From contig JAAFJS010000023.1 of assembly GCA_013298985.1 (NCBI GenBank), positions 1 through 39,784 of the forward strand: a stretch of 39,784 nt of DNA. The letters run 5' to 3'. Position 1 is the stretch's first letter. Each line of letters begins with the position of its first letter. Source of the DNA: Cytophagales bacterium. GTDB taxonomy: Bacteria; Bacteroidota; Bacteroidia; Cytophagales; Thermoflexibacteraceae. Both the position numbers and the translations under genes were made by a program. The notes beneath the pieces are model-generated. The model worked only from the letters and a program-made list of their open reading frames with translations. It had not been told where the DNA came from and did no database searches. This document shows positions 7,754 through 15,953 of this stretch, one piece after another.

Positions 7754-8818
7754 ATGCCCAACCCAATTCATACCGCCCTTACTTGTTTCGGAATGTCAGG
7801 AAGCGTATTCCACGCACCGCTACTTACTGCGGATAAACACTTCGTTTTGAGTAAGATAGTAGAACGCAATAGCGAAAAATCCAAGCAGAAATATCCAAAT
7901 GTAGCAGTAGTAAAAAGTTTTGAAGAAATTTTAAAGGACGAATCCATTGAGTTGGTGGTAGTAAATACGCCTAATGAATTGCATTTTGAGCAAGCAATCG
8001 CCGTTTTGGAGGCGGGAAAACACCTTGTGTTGGAGAAACCCGCGACAAATTTCTCTTGGGAAGTACAAAAATTGATAGAGCTTGCCAAAAGTAAAAATCT
8101 TATTTTCAGCGTTTTTCAAAATCGCCGTTGGGATAGTGATTTCAAAACAGTCAAGAAAATCATTGAAAATCAGCTACTTGGAAATTTGGTAACTTTTGAA
8201 TCAAGTTATAACAGGTTCAGAAATTTCATTGCGACGAATACTTGGAAAGAGGAGAAAGGAGCAGGCTCAGGCTTGGTTTACAATCTGGGTTCGCACCTCA
8301 TAGACCAGTCATTGGTACTATTTGGCATACCCCAAAGCGTAACAGCCACGATTGGTACGCAACGCCAAAACGGAAAAATTGATGATTTTTTTGACATCAT
8401 CTTAGATTATGGCGCAAGGCAGCAGGGCGTACAGGTCAGGCTTGCATCGAGTTATTTGGTTAGAGAGCCAAGTCCGCGTTTTGCCTTGCATGGAGATATT
8501 GGCTCTTTCATCAAATATGGGCTTGACCCACAAGAGGAGGCACTTCAACAGGGTTTTTTGCCTCATTCGCCTCAGTGGGGCGCGGAAGAACGCAGATTTT
8601 GGGGCAAACTCAATACCGAAATGGGCGGCTTGCACTACGAAGGGCAGGTAGCATCTTTGGCTGGCTCATATCCAGACTTTTACGAAAATATTTACCAAGC
8701 AATCCGCGAAGGAAAAGAGGTAGAAGTTAAGCCCGAACAAGCATATAACACCATCAAAATCATAGAGTTAGCTTATCAGAGTAATTTGGAAAGAAAAACA
8801 ATAGATATAAACATATAA
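7754..8818 (+). CDS. Gfo/Idh/MocA-family oxidoreductase
   Basis: The protein has 354 residues from the ATG at 7754. The N-terminal Rossmann fold has a dinucleotide loop (CFGMSGSVFHAPLL), and the signature EKPA (residues 94-97) is followed by the substrate-domain helices and the GAGSGLVYNLGSHLIDQ segment typical of the family. Such enzymes are NAD(P)-dependent dehydrogenases of sugars, inositols or related compounds. The substrate cannot be read from sequence. The downstream DUF1801 gene begins 5 bases after its stop, so the two are probably co-transcribed. A possible -7 box TATTTTTG lies at 7618-7625. Confidence 0.92.
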   Translation: MPNPIHTALTCFGMSGSVFHAPLLTADKHFVLSKIVERNSEKSKQKYPNVAVVKSFEEILKDESIELVVVNTPNELHFEQAIAVLEAGKHLVLEKPATNFSWEVQKLIELAKSKNLIFSVFQNRRWDSDFKTVKKIIENQLLGNLVTFESSYNRFRNFIATNTWKEEKGAGSGLVYNLGSHLIDQSLVLFGIPQSVTATIGTQRQNGKIDDFFDIILDYGARQQGVQVRLASSYLVREPSPRFALHGDIGSFIKYGLDPQEEALQQGFLPHSPQWGAEERRFWGKLNTEMGGLHYEGQVASLAGSYPDFYENIYQAIREGKEVEVKPEQAYNTIKIIELAYQSNLERKTIDINI

Positions 8819-8823
8819 AAATC

Positions 8824-9219
8824 ATGGCTGAATTAAAAACCAAAGCAAATGATGAAAGTGTAGATGCTTTTTTGAAAACCATTACAGAAGAGCAAAAACA
8901 ACAAGATTGCTTCAAAATCTTGGAAATGATGCAGGAGATTACAAAGCAAGCACCCAAAATGTGGGGAAGCAGTATTATAGGCTTTGGAAGCCAGCATTAC
9001 AAATACGAAACTGGACGCGAAGGAGATTGGTTTTTGGTCGGATTTTCCCCACGCAAGCAAAATATTACACTTTATTTGAGTGGTGGTTTTGAAAAACATC
9101 AAGATTTATTAGAAACATTGGGGAAATACAAAACAGGCAAATCTTGTATGTATATCAATAAGTTAGCAGATATAAATCAAGTAGCTTTGGAAAAACTAAT
9201 CAAGGAATCCTTCGCATAA
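8824..9219 (+). CDS. DUF1801-domain protein
   Basis: This is a 131-residue soluble protein with the DUF1801 pattern: an N-terminal helix pair, PKMWGSSIIGFGSQHYKY, FLVGFSPRKQNITLYL and a C-terminal GKSCMYINKLADIN strand. The family is widespread and small, and its function is not established, so none is assigned. It starts 5 bases after the Gfo/Idh/MocA gene. Its stop lies 14 bases from that of the convergent receiver gene. Confidence 0.9.
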   Translation: MAELKTKANDESVDAFLKTITEEQKQQDCFKILEMMQEITKQAPKMWGSSIIGFGSQHYKYETGREGDWFLVGFSPRKQNITLYLSGGFEKHQDLLETLGKYKTGKSCMYINKLADINQVALEKLIKESFA

Positions 9220-9233
9220 TCAGTGATTATTCA

Positions 9234-9632
9234 TCATATAACTGGAATTACCGCCTTTTTGAAGTTTACTAAAATAAGTAAATCTTCCATAACCGTTTTG
9301 AGGTAACGCAGGCAACTCTCACCTTTGACTATATAGTTGTAAATGCCCTCACTTTGGGCTTGGGCAATCAGCCCTGCACGCTCGTCAGCAGACATCACGA
9401 TGACTTTTGCCTCTGGTTGATGTTTTCTGATTTCTTTGATAATGCCAAGTCCATGAATATCAGGCAGTACCATATCTACAATCACCACATCAGGGCTTCT
9501 GTGCAGATTGTCCAACAAATCTTTGCCTGTCGCAAAGTAGGCTATCTCGATATTTTCAATTCCACTAAAAGCTAATTGCATCATTAGCCCTTCCGTACGG
9601 TTGTCTTCTACAATAAAAATTTTATTTTTCAT
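9234..9632 (-). CDS. Stand-alone response-regulator receiver protein
   Basis: The CheY-like receiver domain has 132 residues. Conserved sites are E9/D10 in FIVEDN, the phospho-acceptor D53 in VIVDMVLPDIHG, S81 in VIVMSAD and K103 in YIVKGE. There is no DNA-binding or enzymatic output domain, so it should act by phosphorylation-dependent protein contacts or as a relay intermediate. No histidine kinase adjoins it. The nearest is the hybrid kinase at 24.3 kb, and any link is speculative. The 237-base region upstream has no recognisable feature. Confidence 0.93.
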   Translation of the reverse strand: MKNKIFIVEDNRTEGLMMQLAFSGIENIEIAYFATGKDLLDNLHRSPDVVIVDMVLPDIHGLGIIKEIRKHQPEAKVIVMSADERAGLIAQAQSEGIYNYIVKGESCLRYLKTVMEDLLILVNFKKAVIPVI

Positions 9633-9869
9633 TGATAATAAAAAAATGATTTTGGCAAGAAATCCAATTCTCTCTAAAAACTGGTGCTAAATTTTAGTTT
9701 TTCTGACAATTTTGGTGGTACACAGCATAGGAATAAGATGCAAAATGGATAAAAACAAAATGTATGAATGAAACATTAACAATATAAAATTTTGTATAGA
9801 TTGACTATTCGTTTAACTATTATGTTTTAAAATTTAAGTAATAAATATAATCGTTGGTTTTCCTTATTT

Positions 9870-11120
9870 TTATTTTACCAAAATCTTTGCAATGTCCATT
9901 TTGTAGGCTTGGAAGGCAGGAATAAAGGCAGAAAGAAAGCCTGCAAATACTGCCATCCCCAGCAAGTAAATTTCTTCGGGAAGCCAAACCAATGCACTAA
10001 TTTGATTTCCAGCTTGCGTGTAGAGGGAAGCAAAAAGTGCAATGCCGCCATGCCCAAGCAGAATGCCCAAGCAAGTGCCAATCACTGCCAGCAAAATGCC
10101 TTCGAAAATAATCAAGAAAAATACTTTGGAACGAGATGCGCCCAAAGTTCGCATTAGCGCAATATCAAACTGCCTCTCTTTCAAGGCGTTATAAAGCACT
10201 CCAAACATACTCAAAAAAGAAATGCCAATGATTGCCAAGGCAAAAAAGCGCAAAATCTCTGCGCCAATACCTATCAGGTTAAATAAACGGCTGACTTCGG
10301 CGGCAGGGGAGGCGGCTTGTAAGTTGCTGATACTGTTCACTAAGCGTGGTAAGGCTACTGCCCCCATGGGCGAACGATATTTTATCAGCAGTGCCGTATA
10401 TTCCTTGTCGTCTATATTGACGCTATCTACTTTTGCCTCGTGATTTTTTGCATCATGCGCCCCTTGCTCCTCTCCTAACTTCCCCTGCTCTGGCTCTTCT
10501 TTCTTTTCTTCATGCACCGCCCATACACTTTCCATTGCCGTCAAAATAAGCCTATCTGTAACCATTTCATTGGCTTCCATGATGCCAACTACCACATAAT
10601 CATGCCCTTCGTGCGCGTGTCCGTCATCTTCCAGTCCATGCGCGCCCAAGAACTTATCCCCTATTTTCAAGCCCGTAACTTGGGCTACCTCACTCCCAAT
10701 CACCGCGTCTAAGGTCTTTTCCCACAGTTTTCCTTCTTTGAGTTTACAACTAAAATGTTTAAAATAATCGTGGTTTGTCCCTACAATCCTAAAACTTTGG
10801 TAGCTATCACCCAGCCCTATCGGAATGGACTGTTTGACCAAAGGGTTTTTCATCACCTTGCGCGCATCTTTGATTTTGATATTGCCTGTGGGGTAATCTA
10901 TGTGGTAAATCGCGGAAAGAATCAACTGCAAAGGGCTACCTTTTGCACCCACTACCAAGCTGATTTCCTTGGCATTACGGGTAAATCGGTCTTCTATCTG
11001 ATGAACTACCAATAGCAAAATCACGACAACAGCAACGCCAAAAGCAAGCAAAAGCAAGTTCAGCACTGTACTTAAACGATTGGCTTTCAAATAGCTAAAT
11101 GAAAGAGAGGCTATATTCAT
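9870..11120 (-). CDS. FtsX/MacB-type ABC transporter permease
   Basis: The protein has 416 residues from the ATG at 11120 (three codons inside the longest frame, which would start at TTG). A membrane helix near residues 18-40 is followed by a large periplasmic domain and then three C-terminal helices with the FtsX core (FFALAIIGISFLSMFGVLYNALKERQFDIALMRTLGAS). The motif LVVGAKGSPLQLILSAIYHID marks a MacB-like subgroup of putative export or extraction permeases. The periplasmic domain has a His-rich loop (HGLEDDGHAHEGH) and a charged Glu/His insert, which could bind metal ions. No ATPase gene is adjacent, so it must use a distant partner. The start is 51 bases beyond the stop of the dioxygenase gene. 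Confidence 0.88.
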   Translation of the reverse strand: MNIASLSFSYLKANRLSTVLNLLLLAFGVAVVVILLLVVHQIEDRFTRNAKEISLVVGAKGSPLQLILSAIYHIDYPTGNIKIKDARKVMKNPLVKQSIPIGLGDSYQSFRIVGTNHDYFKHFSCKLKEGKLWEKTLDAVIGSEVAQVTGLKIGDKFLGAHGLEDDGHAHEGHDYVVVGIMEANEMVTDRLILTAMESVWAVHEEKKEEPEQGKLGEEQGAHDAKNHEAKVDSVNIDDKEYTALLIKYRSPMGAVALPRLVNSISNLQAASPAAEVSRLFNLIGIGAEILRFFALAIIGISFLSMFGVLYNALKERQFDIALMRTLGASRSKVFFLIIFEGILLAVIGTCLGILLGHGGIALFASLYTQAGNQISALVWLPEEIYLLGMAVFAGFLSAFIPAFQAYKMDIAKILVK

Positions 11121-11171
11121 TTGATTCAATTTTTTTGTAAATTGTTACAAAGAAACACCTTTTTTTCCGTT

Positions 11172-12320
11172 TTACAAAGCCTCTTGCATATCAATATTGG
11201 TTTCGTCGCGATGTTTTGCCAAGTAGCGCATAAACGGTGTGCCACCTGTACCTATCTCGGTACTGTTATTACTCTGAGCAGACTGCTTGGCGATATAGTT
11301 GGCGGCGTATTCCAAGTGCTTCGAACGAAATCTATGCAATTCGTCAAAACACTGACTATAAGCCGTTTGTAAGGCTGCATTTTCTACATTGGACTTGACC
11401 AAACTCCTTACCTTCGCTTCATTTTCCACCTTTTCTATAAACTTACGATGCCCCTGCACCATGTACTGACGCATTTCTATCAAATATTCTTTCAACATAT
11501 CGTTTTCATGCTGAATCCCCAGCAAACCATCAATGGTAGGCACGATGGCACTTTGCGCGCCCGTTTCGCCCCTAAAAAACTGACCTTTTCCCTCAAAACA
11601 GCCTTCATATTTCAAGCCTTCGGGCATGGCAGGATTATTTTTTGTCCCAAAAATATAGGGGCGGACGCGGGTATAATAAATGTAGGGGTCGCAATAGTCA
11701 GGCATACGATTCATGGTCTTATTGATGTCTTGCAAACTTCCAATTACTTCTTTTAAACCATCAATCACACCTGTAATGTCTTTGTTATCAGCACTTTCTA
11801 TGATTTGGGGAATAGCCTTCAATGCACGCGCCGCCTTTGCTTCAATCTCTACATGAATGAGAATAAACCAATCTTCGTCTGCCCCACCCAAAAAGTTTTC
11901 AGTCATCAGCAAATTGCCAATGTGTGGCGGCTGGCTTTCATCAATGCGTTGCCAATTAAAAAGGCAATAAGAAGGATAAGACAAAATCGGCGGTCTGCCC
12001 AATTTTTCAGCCACAGCCACAAAAGGCTTTGACAGATAAGCAGGAAGCTGGGTAGGAACTTGTTTTTTACCCCACACGTACGTATGCGTGAGGTAGGAAA
12101 GCACGCGCATATCTCGTTCTAAATGAGCAATATCCGACGAGTTAATTTGATACGGTAGAAGTTTCTCCAAAAATTCCTCATACCTACCTGTCAGTAGTAG
12201 CTTGGGCGTTTGGCGCAAAACGGTTTCCCATGCCGCATTATTGCTATCCAAATTTTTCAATGGCTTTTCAGGTAAAAAACCCGTAACAGGGCTTACCTGA
12301 TAATCTGCTAAGTTTATCAT
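11172..12320 (-). CDS. Indoleamine 2,3-dioxygenase-type haem protein
   Basis: The 382-residue protein matches the bacterial indoleamine 2,3-dioxygenase family along its length: LSYLTHTYVWG, VAEKLGRPPILSYPSYCLFNW, NFLGGADEDWFILIHVEIEAKA, YCDPYIYYTRVRPYIFGTKNNP, FRGETGAQS (249-257) and the C-terminal GTGGTPFM (357-364). The proximal haem ligand is expected to be H335 in FRSKH. The enzyme cleaves the indole ring of L-tryptophan with O2 to give N-formylkynurenine, the entry to the kynurenine pathway. No other kynurenine-pathway gene is adjacent. nadC, which would consume quinolinate, lies 9 kb away. Another indole substrate is possible. Confidence 0.9.
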   Translation of the reverse strand: MINLADYQVSPVTGFLPEKPLKNLDSNNAAWETVLRQTPKLLLTGRYEEFLEKLLPYQINSSDIAHLERDMRVLSYLTHTYVWGKKQVPTQLPAYLSKPFVAVAEKLGRPPILSYPSYCLFNWQRIDESQPPHIGNLLMTENFLGGADEDWFILIHVEIEAKAARALKAIPQIIESADNKDITGVIDGLKEVIGSLQDINKTMNRMPDYCDPYIYYTRVRPYIFGTKNNPAMPEGLKYEGCFEGKGQFFRGETGAQSAIVPTIDGLLGIQHENDMLKEYLIEMRQYMVQGHRKFIEKVENEAKVRSLVKSNVENAALQTAYSQCFDELHRFRSKHLEYAANYIAKQSAQSNNSTEIGTGGTPFMRYLAKHRDETNIDMQEAL

Positions 12321-12504
12321 GTCAAAAAAGTAAAATGTTGTTTATTGGGTTTTTTAAAAATATAAGTAAAGTTAAAAAACAAAATACAGCTTTGGTGCTG
12401 TTTGCCTGAGAATCTTTGTCTTTCTGCAACCTTTCTTTTTGATTCACGTTTATTAAACTATAACGTAGTTTCAGAAATTATTGAAAAATAAATAATATTT
12501 TTAT

Positions 12505-12897
12505 ATGAAAAACATCAATTTATTTTGGCAGGGAGTGTGGGCAAATACCTTAAAAGCCTTTATTTTTTGTGCCACCGTCTATTTTGCCAATGCCGCCATG
12601 TCTTCATCTGATAATATAATTTTCCTATTTTTGCTCGTCTTTGTGGGAGTTGTACTTACAGGTGTCATCACTTCTTATTTTTGGCGAAAAATTGGCTTTT
12701 CAAGCAGGCAGATTTTTTTTCGCGCCTTGCTGCTGGACTGGATAGGTACTTTGCTATATATGTGCCTGTTTTTTCCAAATTGGGGTGAAAGAATTGGTTT
12801 ATTTATCTATTTTACTATACTGGGTTTTTGGGTTTTCGCCTTGTGCATTTTGGGTGGCATATTGATAAGCAAGCTATTTGTGAAAAGTGTTTATTAA
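12505..12897 (+). CDS. Small integral membrane protein, unknown function
   Basis: The 130-residue protein has about four hydrophobic helices (near residues 15-33, 38-60, 70-90 and 95-125) and few charged residues. I do not recognise its family. It stands alone between the minus-strand dioxygenase and crtZ genes. A small inverted repeat, AAACTA-TAACG-TAGTTT, lies at 12455-12471, upstream of its start. Its stop codon forms part of a strong bidirectional hairpin. Function unknown. Confidence 0.7.
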   Translation: MKNINLFWQGVWANTLKAFIFCATVYFANAAMSSSDNIIFLFLLVFVGVVLTGVITSYFWRKIGFSSRQIFFRALLLDWIGTLLYMCLFFPNWGERIGLFIYFTILGFWVFALCILGGILISKLFVKSVY

Positions 12898-12949
12898 AAC
12901 GGTAACGTTGTCAATGGTCGGAAGACCTTGACAAACGTTACCGTTTTTT
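12896..12949. terminator. Long bidirectional terminator hairpin
   Basis: A 14-base-pair perfect stem (12896-12909 with 12934-12947), extended by GTCAA/TTGAC and GGTC/GACC, closes on a GGAA (GNRA-type) tetraloop. The result is about 23 pairs with two single-base bulges. A runs on the left and T runs on the right make it work in both directions. It overlaps the stop codons of both convergent genes. Confidence 0.85.
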
Positions 12950-13406
12950 ATTTTTCTCCCTTCTCAAAATATTGCTTGCCCACCCAAAGCAAGCCAAAAG
13001 CCTCTCCTTTTTCCTTGCCCGTATGCCTGTGGTGCGCGTGATGTGCGCGGCGCAAAGCCCTGAAATACAAATGATTACTTCTCCGAAGCAGGGGTGGATA
13101 GCGTTGGTGAATAAAAACATCATGCACCAAAAAATAAATCAGTCCATAAACCGCAATGCCAATACCAATATACAGCTTAAAATTGCTGTCAGCAATGCCC
13201 GAATAAATGCAATACGCACTGGGAATAGCAAAAAACAACAAAAAAAGGTCATTGCGCTCAAAAAAACGACCTTCTTCCTTCACGTGATGCGACTCGTGCA
13301 AGTTCCACAAAAAACCGTGCATCACGTATTTGTGCAATGCCCACGCCACGCCTTCGGTTACAATAAAAGTAAGAAAAATAATACCAACATTAATTAACCA
13401 ATTCAT
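12948..13406 (-). CDS. crtZ: Beta-carotene hydroxylase (fatty-acid-hydroxylase superfamily)
   Basis: The 152-residue membrane protein carries the four histidine motifs of CrtZ-type non-haem diiron hydroxylases: HKYVMH (25-30), HESHH (37-41), HDVFIH (95-100) and HHAHH (122-126). Membrane helices lie between them. CrtZ adds 3-hydroxyl groups to the beta-ionone rings of beta-carotene, giving zeaxanthin. The C-terminal GEAFGLLW segment also fits. No other carotenoid gene is next to it. The gene ends inside the shared terminator hairpin. Confidence 0.92.
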   Translation of the reverse strand: MNWLINVGIIFLTFIVTEGVAWALHKYVMHGFLWNLHESHHVKEEGRFFERNDLFLLFFAIPSAYCIYSGIADSNFKLYIGIGIAVYGLIYFLVHDVFIHQRYPPLLRRSNHLYFRALRRAHHAHHRHTGKEKGEAFGLLWVGKQYFEKGEK

Positions 13407-13555
13407 TTTAAAGCAGTTGTAATTTATTTTTTGAAAATACTCTTAAAAAATATTCTTTATATCCGTTTATCCTTGAATTTCATTTGTAAAAAGCGAGTAA
13501 AATTCAATTCGGAACGCAATTTAGTCAAATACAGTCATGGATTAAAAAAAATGCT

Positions 13556-13563
13556 TAATTTTG
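13556..13563 (+). promoter_or_regulatory. -7 promoter box of the M28/kinase/lysozyme operon
   Basis: TAATTTTG fits TAnnTTTG. It predicts transcription from about 13570 with a leader of about 38 bases before the M28 peptidase ATG. A convincing -33 TTG was not found. Confidence 0.45.
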
Positions 13564-13607
13564 TTTAATTTATAAGAAAATCTAAGACATAAACACACAT
13601 AAAAAAG

Positions 13608-15089
13608 ATGAAAAAAACGATATTTTTTACCTTATTGATGCTTGCCTACGCCAGCGTTTTTGCCCAAATAGACAAGGAACTCACAGATGCGACAGTGAAC
13701 AAAAGCAAAATTGAGTCGCATATTTACTTTTTGGCTTCTGACGAACTCAAAGGCAGGAACACACCTTCGCCCGAACAGCTTATCGCGGCGCGCTACCTCG
13801 CTACCCAGCTCAAAAGCTATGGGGTGAAGGCTCTGCCCGCTTACCCAAATTACCTCCAACCTGTCAGCATGAAATCTACCACTGCCCCCAAGGAAGCGAG
13901 CATTTCATACAAAGATAAAAACTTCAAATTGGTAGAAAACACCGTAATTTTAGATGGAAATAACCTCAAAACTGAGGCTGAAGCGGTATTTTTGGACTAT
14001 GGCACGAATGAGGATTTTGACAAAGCTGATGTCAAAGGCAAAATTGTTGTTGTCAGAGGTGGCTCTACAGAGCAAGGTTCTCCCCAAACTTGGTTTTTTA
14101 AGGGCAAGGAAAAGCACAAAAAAGCAATGGAAAAAGGTGCAATGGCACTTATCGAACTTTATAATAATCCGCAACTTCCTTGGAAAATATTGGTGGGCTA
14201 CCTAAATCGAGAAGGTGTAGAACTGGATAGCGAGGCAAATACTGCGACTCCAAGCACTATTCCGCATATTTGGCTGAACGACGGCGACTCCAAAGAAGTA
14301 AGTTTTTGGAAAGAAAGCAAAAAAACAAAGGTAAAATTGGCAGTAGAAAACGGTACTATCAAAAAGTTTACTACCTATAATGTGGTGGGCTATGTGGAAG
14401 GCAAAGACACAAAATTAAAAGAAGAATATGTGGTTTATTCTGCTCATTATGACCACGTTGGTATAGGAAACAAGGTAGATGGAGATTCTATTTACAATGG
14501 TGCAAGGGACAACGCCATAGGTACAGTTACAGTGCTTTCTGCCGCCGAAAATATTGGAAAATATCCTACTAATCGGTCTGCATTGTTTGTACTTTTTACG
14601 GGCGAAGAGAAGGGTTTGCTCGGAAGTCGTTGGTTTGTAGAACATTCTCCTTTGGAACTCAAAAAGATGGTTTATTGCTTCAACAGCGACAACGGAGGCT
14701 ACAATGATACCTCTATTGCGACCATCATTGGGCTGGGGCGCACGACTGCCGAAGCCTTCATCAAGCAAGCCTGCCAAGCCTACGGACTCACCGCTACGGA
14801 CGACCCTGCACCAGAGCAAGGGCTTTTTGACCGTTCTGACAATGTAAATTTTGCAAAAAAAGGAATTCCTGCTCCCACTTTTAGCTTGGGATTCAAGGCT
14901 TTTGATGATGAAATTGGCAAATATTATCACCAACCTGCTGACCACGCCGAAGGTTTGGATTACGATTATTTATACAAATTTTTTAGTGCGTATGTGTATT
15001 CTTGCCGTTTGATTGGCAATACTTCCGAAAAACTTTTTTGGAAAGCAGGCGATAAGTATTTTGAGGCAGGAAAAAAACTATACGAATAA
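13608..15089 (+). CDS. M28-family zinc peptidase with PA-type insert, secreted
   Basis: The 493-residue protein has a signal peptide (residues 1-19, cleavage after VFA). A PA-like domain (VFLDYGTNEDFDKADVKGKIVVVRGG, about residues 125-235) precedes the M28 catalytic domain. The dizinc site is complete: H280 (SAHYDHVG), bridging D301 (GARDNAIG), catalytic E333 with E334 (TGEEKG), D361 (NSDNGG) and H441 (YYHQPADH). It should act as an aminopeptidase or dipeptidase outside the cytoplasm. It leads a tight three-gene operon. The sugar kinase starts 3 bases after its stop and the lysozyme-like gene 6 bases after that, which suggests peptide or muropeptide turnover. Confidence 0.93.
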   Translation: MKKTIFFTLLMLAYASVFAQIDKELTDATVNKSKIESHIYFLASDELKGRNTPSPEQLIAARYLATQLKSYGVKALPAYPNYLQPVSMKSTTAPKEASISYKDKNFKLVENTVILDGNNLKTEAEAVFLDYGTNEDFDKADVKGKIVVVRGGSTEQGSPQTWFFKGKEKHKKAMEKGAMALIELYNNPQLPWKILVGYLNREGVELDSEANTATPSTIPHIWLNDGDSKEVSFWKESKKTKVKLAVENGTIKKFTTYNVVGYVEGKDTKLKEEYVVYSAHYDHVGIGNKVDGDSIYNGARDNAIGTVTVLSAAENIGKYPTNRSALFVLFTGEEKGLLGSRWFVEHSPLELKKMVYCFNSDNGGYNDTSIATIIGLGRTTAEAFIKQACQAYGLTATDDPAPEQGLFDRSDNVNFAKKGIPAPTFSLGFKAFDDEIGKYYHQPADHAEGLDYDYLYKFFSAYVYSCRLIGNTSEKLFWKAGDKYFEAGKKLYE

Positions 15090-15092
15090 ACT

Positions 15093-15947
15093 ATGATACT
15101 CATTGCAGATAGCGGTTCTACCAAAACATCTTGGCGGCTCATCATGCCCGACGAGCGTATGCTACAAGCTAAAACGGTTGGCATCAGTCCTTACTACCAA
15201 AATACGGAGTCTATCATGCAGACTTTGAACGAGTTGTACTATGGACAGTTGCAACCTGCGGTGCAGTCAAGCAAGGAAATCGCAGAGATTTATTTCTATG
15301 GAACGGGCTGCTCTACGCCCGAACGTTGCCAAATCGTTGCTGATGCCCTGCACCAAACTTTCCCCTATGCCAAGACAGCAGTTTACACAGACATTCTTGG
15401 CGCGGCGCGTGGCTTGTGCGGTACGGAGGAAGGAATTGCTTGCATCATAGGAACTGGCTCTAATTCAACACTTTACAATGGAAGTGAGATAGTTAAATCA
15501 ACTGTAAATTTGGGTTTTTGGTTAGGAGATGAGGGCAGTGGAGCTTACTTGGGTAGGCAAATCGTTACTGATTTCCTGAACAAAGAAATGCCTGAAAATC
15601 TTTACCAATTATTTGAAAAAAGATACAGCCTCACGCGCAACGAAGTGCTTGATAATGTGTATAAGCCATTCCCCAATCGCTATTTTGCTTCTTTTTCCAA
15701 GTTTATTTTCGACCACCTGCGCGAGGTTTATTGTTATGAATTGGCATACAAGGCATTTGATTTATTTTTCCAACGCCATGTTTGCAAGTTCGAAAACTAC
15801 AAAAATTACAAAGTGCATTTTACAGGTTCTATCGCCTTTTATTATGCCAATGTGCTGCGCCAAGTAGCTAATGATAAGGGAATTACGTTAAAAAATATCG
15901 TAGAAGAGCCAGTGGCAGGGCTGGCACTGTATCATCAAAATAGGTAA
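15093..15947 (+). CDS. BadF/BadG-type ATPase, N-acetylglucosamine kinase-like
   Basis: The 284-residue protein has the sugar-kinase/ASKHA ATPase motifs: phosphate-1 loop ADSGSTKTSW (5-14), a catalytic aspartate in VYTDILGAARGLCG (D100), phosphate-2 loop IIGTGSNS (118-125), and LGDEGSGAYLG (144-154). This layout is that of bacterial and eukaryotic N-acetylglucosamine kinases. The likely reaction is ATP-dependent 6-phosphorylation of GlcNAc or a related amino sugar. It is cytosolic. Spacing of 3 bases to the M28 peptidase and 6 bases to the lysozyme-like gene supports co-translation and a role in reusing cell-wall or chitin-derived sugars (inference). Confidence 0.88.
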   Translation: MILIADSGSTKTSWRLIMPDERMLQAKTVGISPYYQNTESIMQTLNELYYGQLQPAVQSSKEIAEIYFYGTGCSTPERCQIVADALHQTFPYAKTAVYTDILGAARGLCGTEEGIACIIGTGSNSTLYNGSEIVKSTVNLGFWLGDEGSGAYLGRQIVTDFLNKEMPENLYQLFEKRYSLTRNEVLDNVYKPFPNRYFASFSKFIFDHLREVYCYELAYKAFDLFFQRHVCKFENYKNYKVHFTGSIAFYYANVLRQVANDKGITLKNIVEEPVAGLALYHQNR

Positions 15948-15953
15948 ATCCAA

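Noticed and set aside
8402-8651. Overlapping open frames on both strands within the Gfo/Idh/MocA gene
   Set aside because: Both are shadows of a well-supported coding frame.
14415-14945. Long antisense open frame of 176 codons under the M28 peptidase gene
   Set aside because: It is a shadow of the zinc-site region of a clear M28 gene, with no family resemblance of its own.
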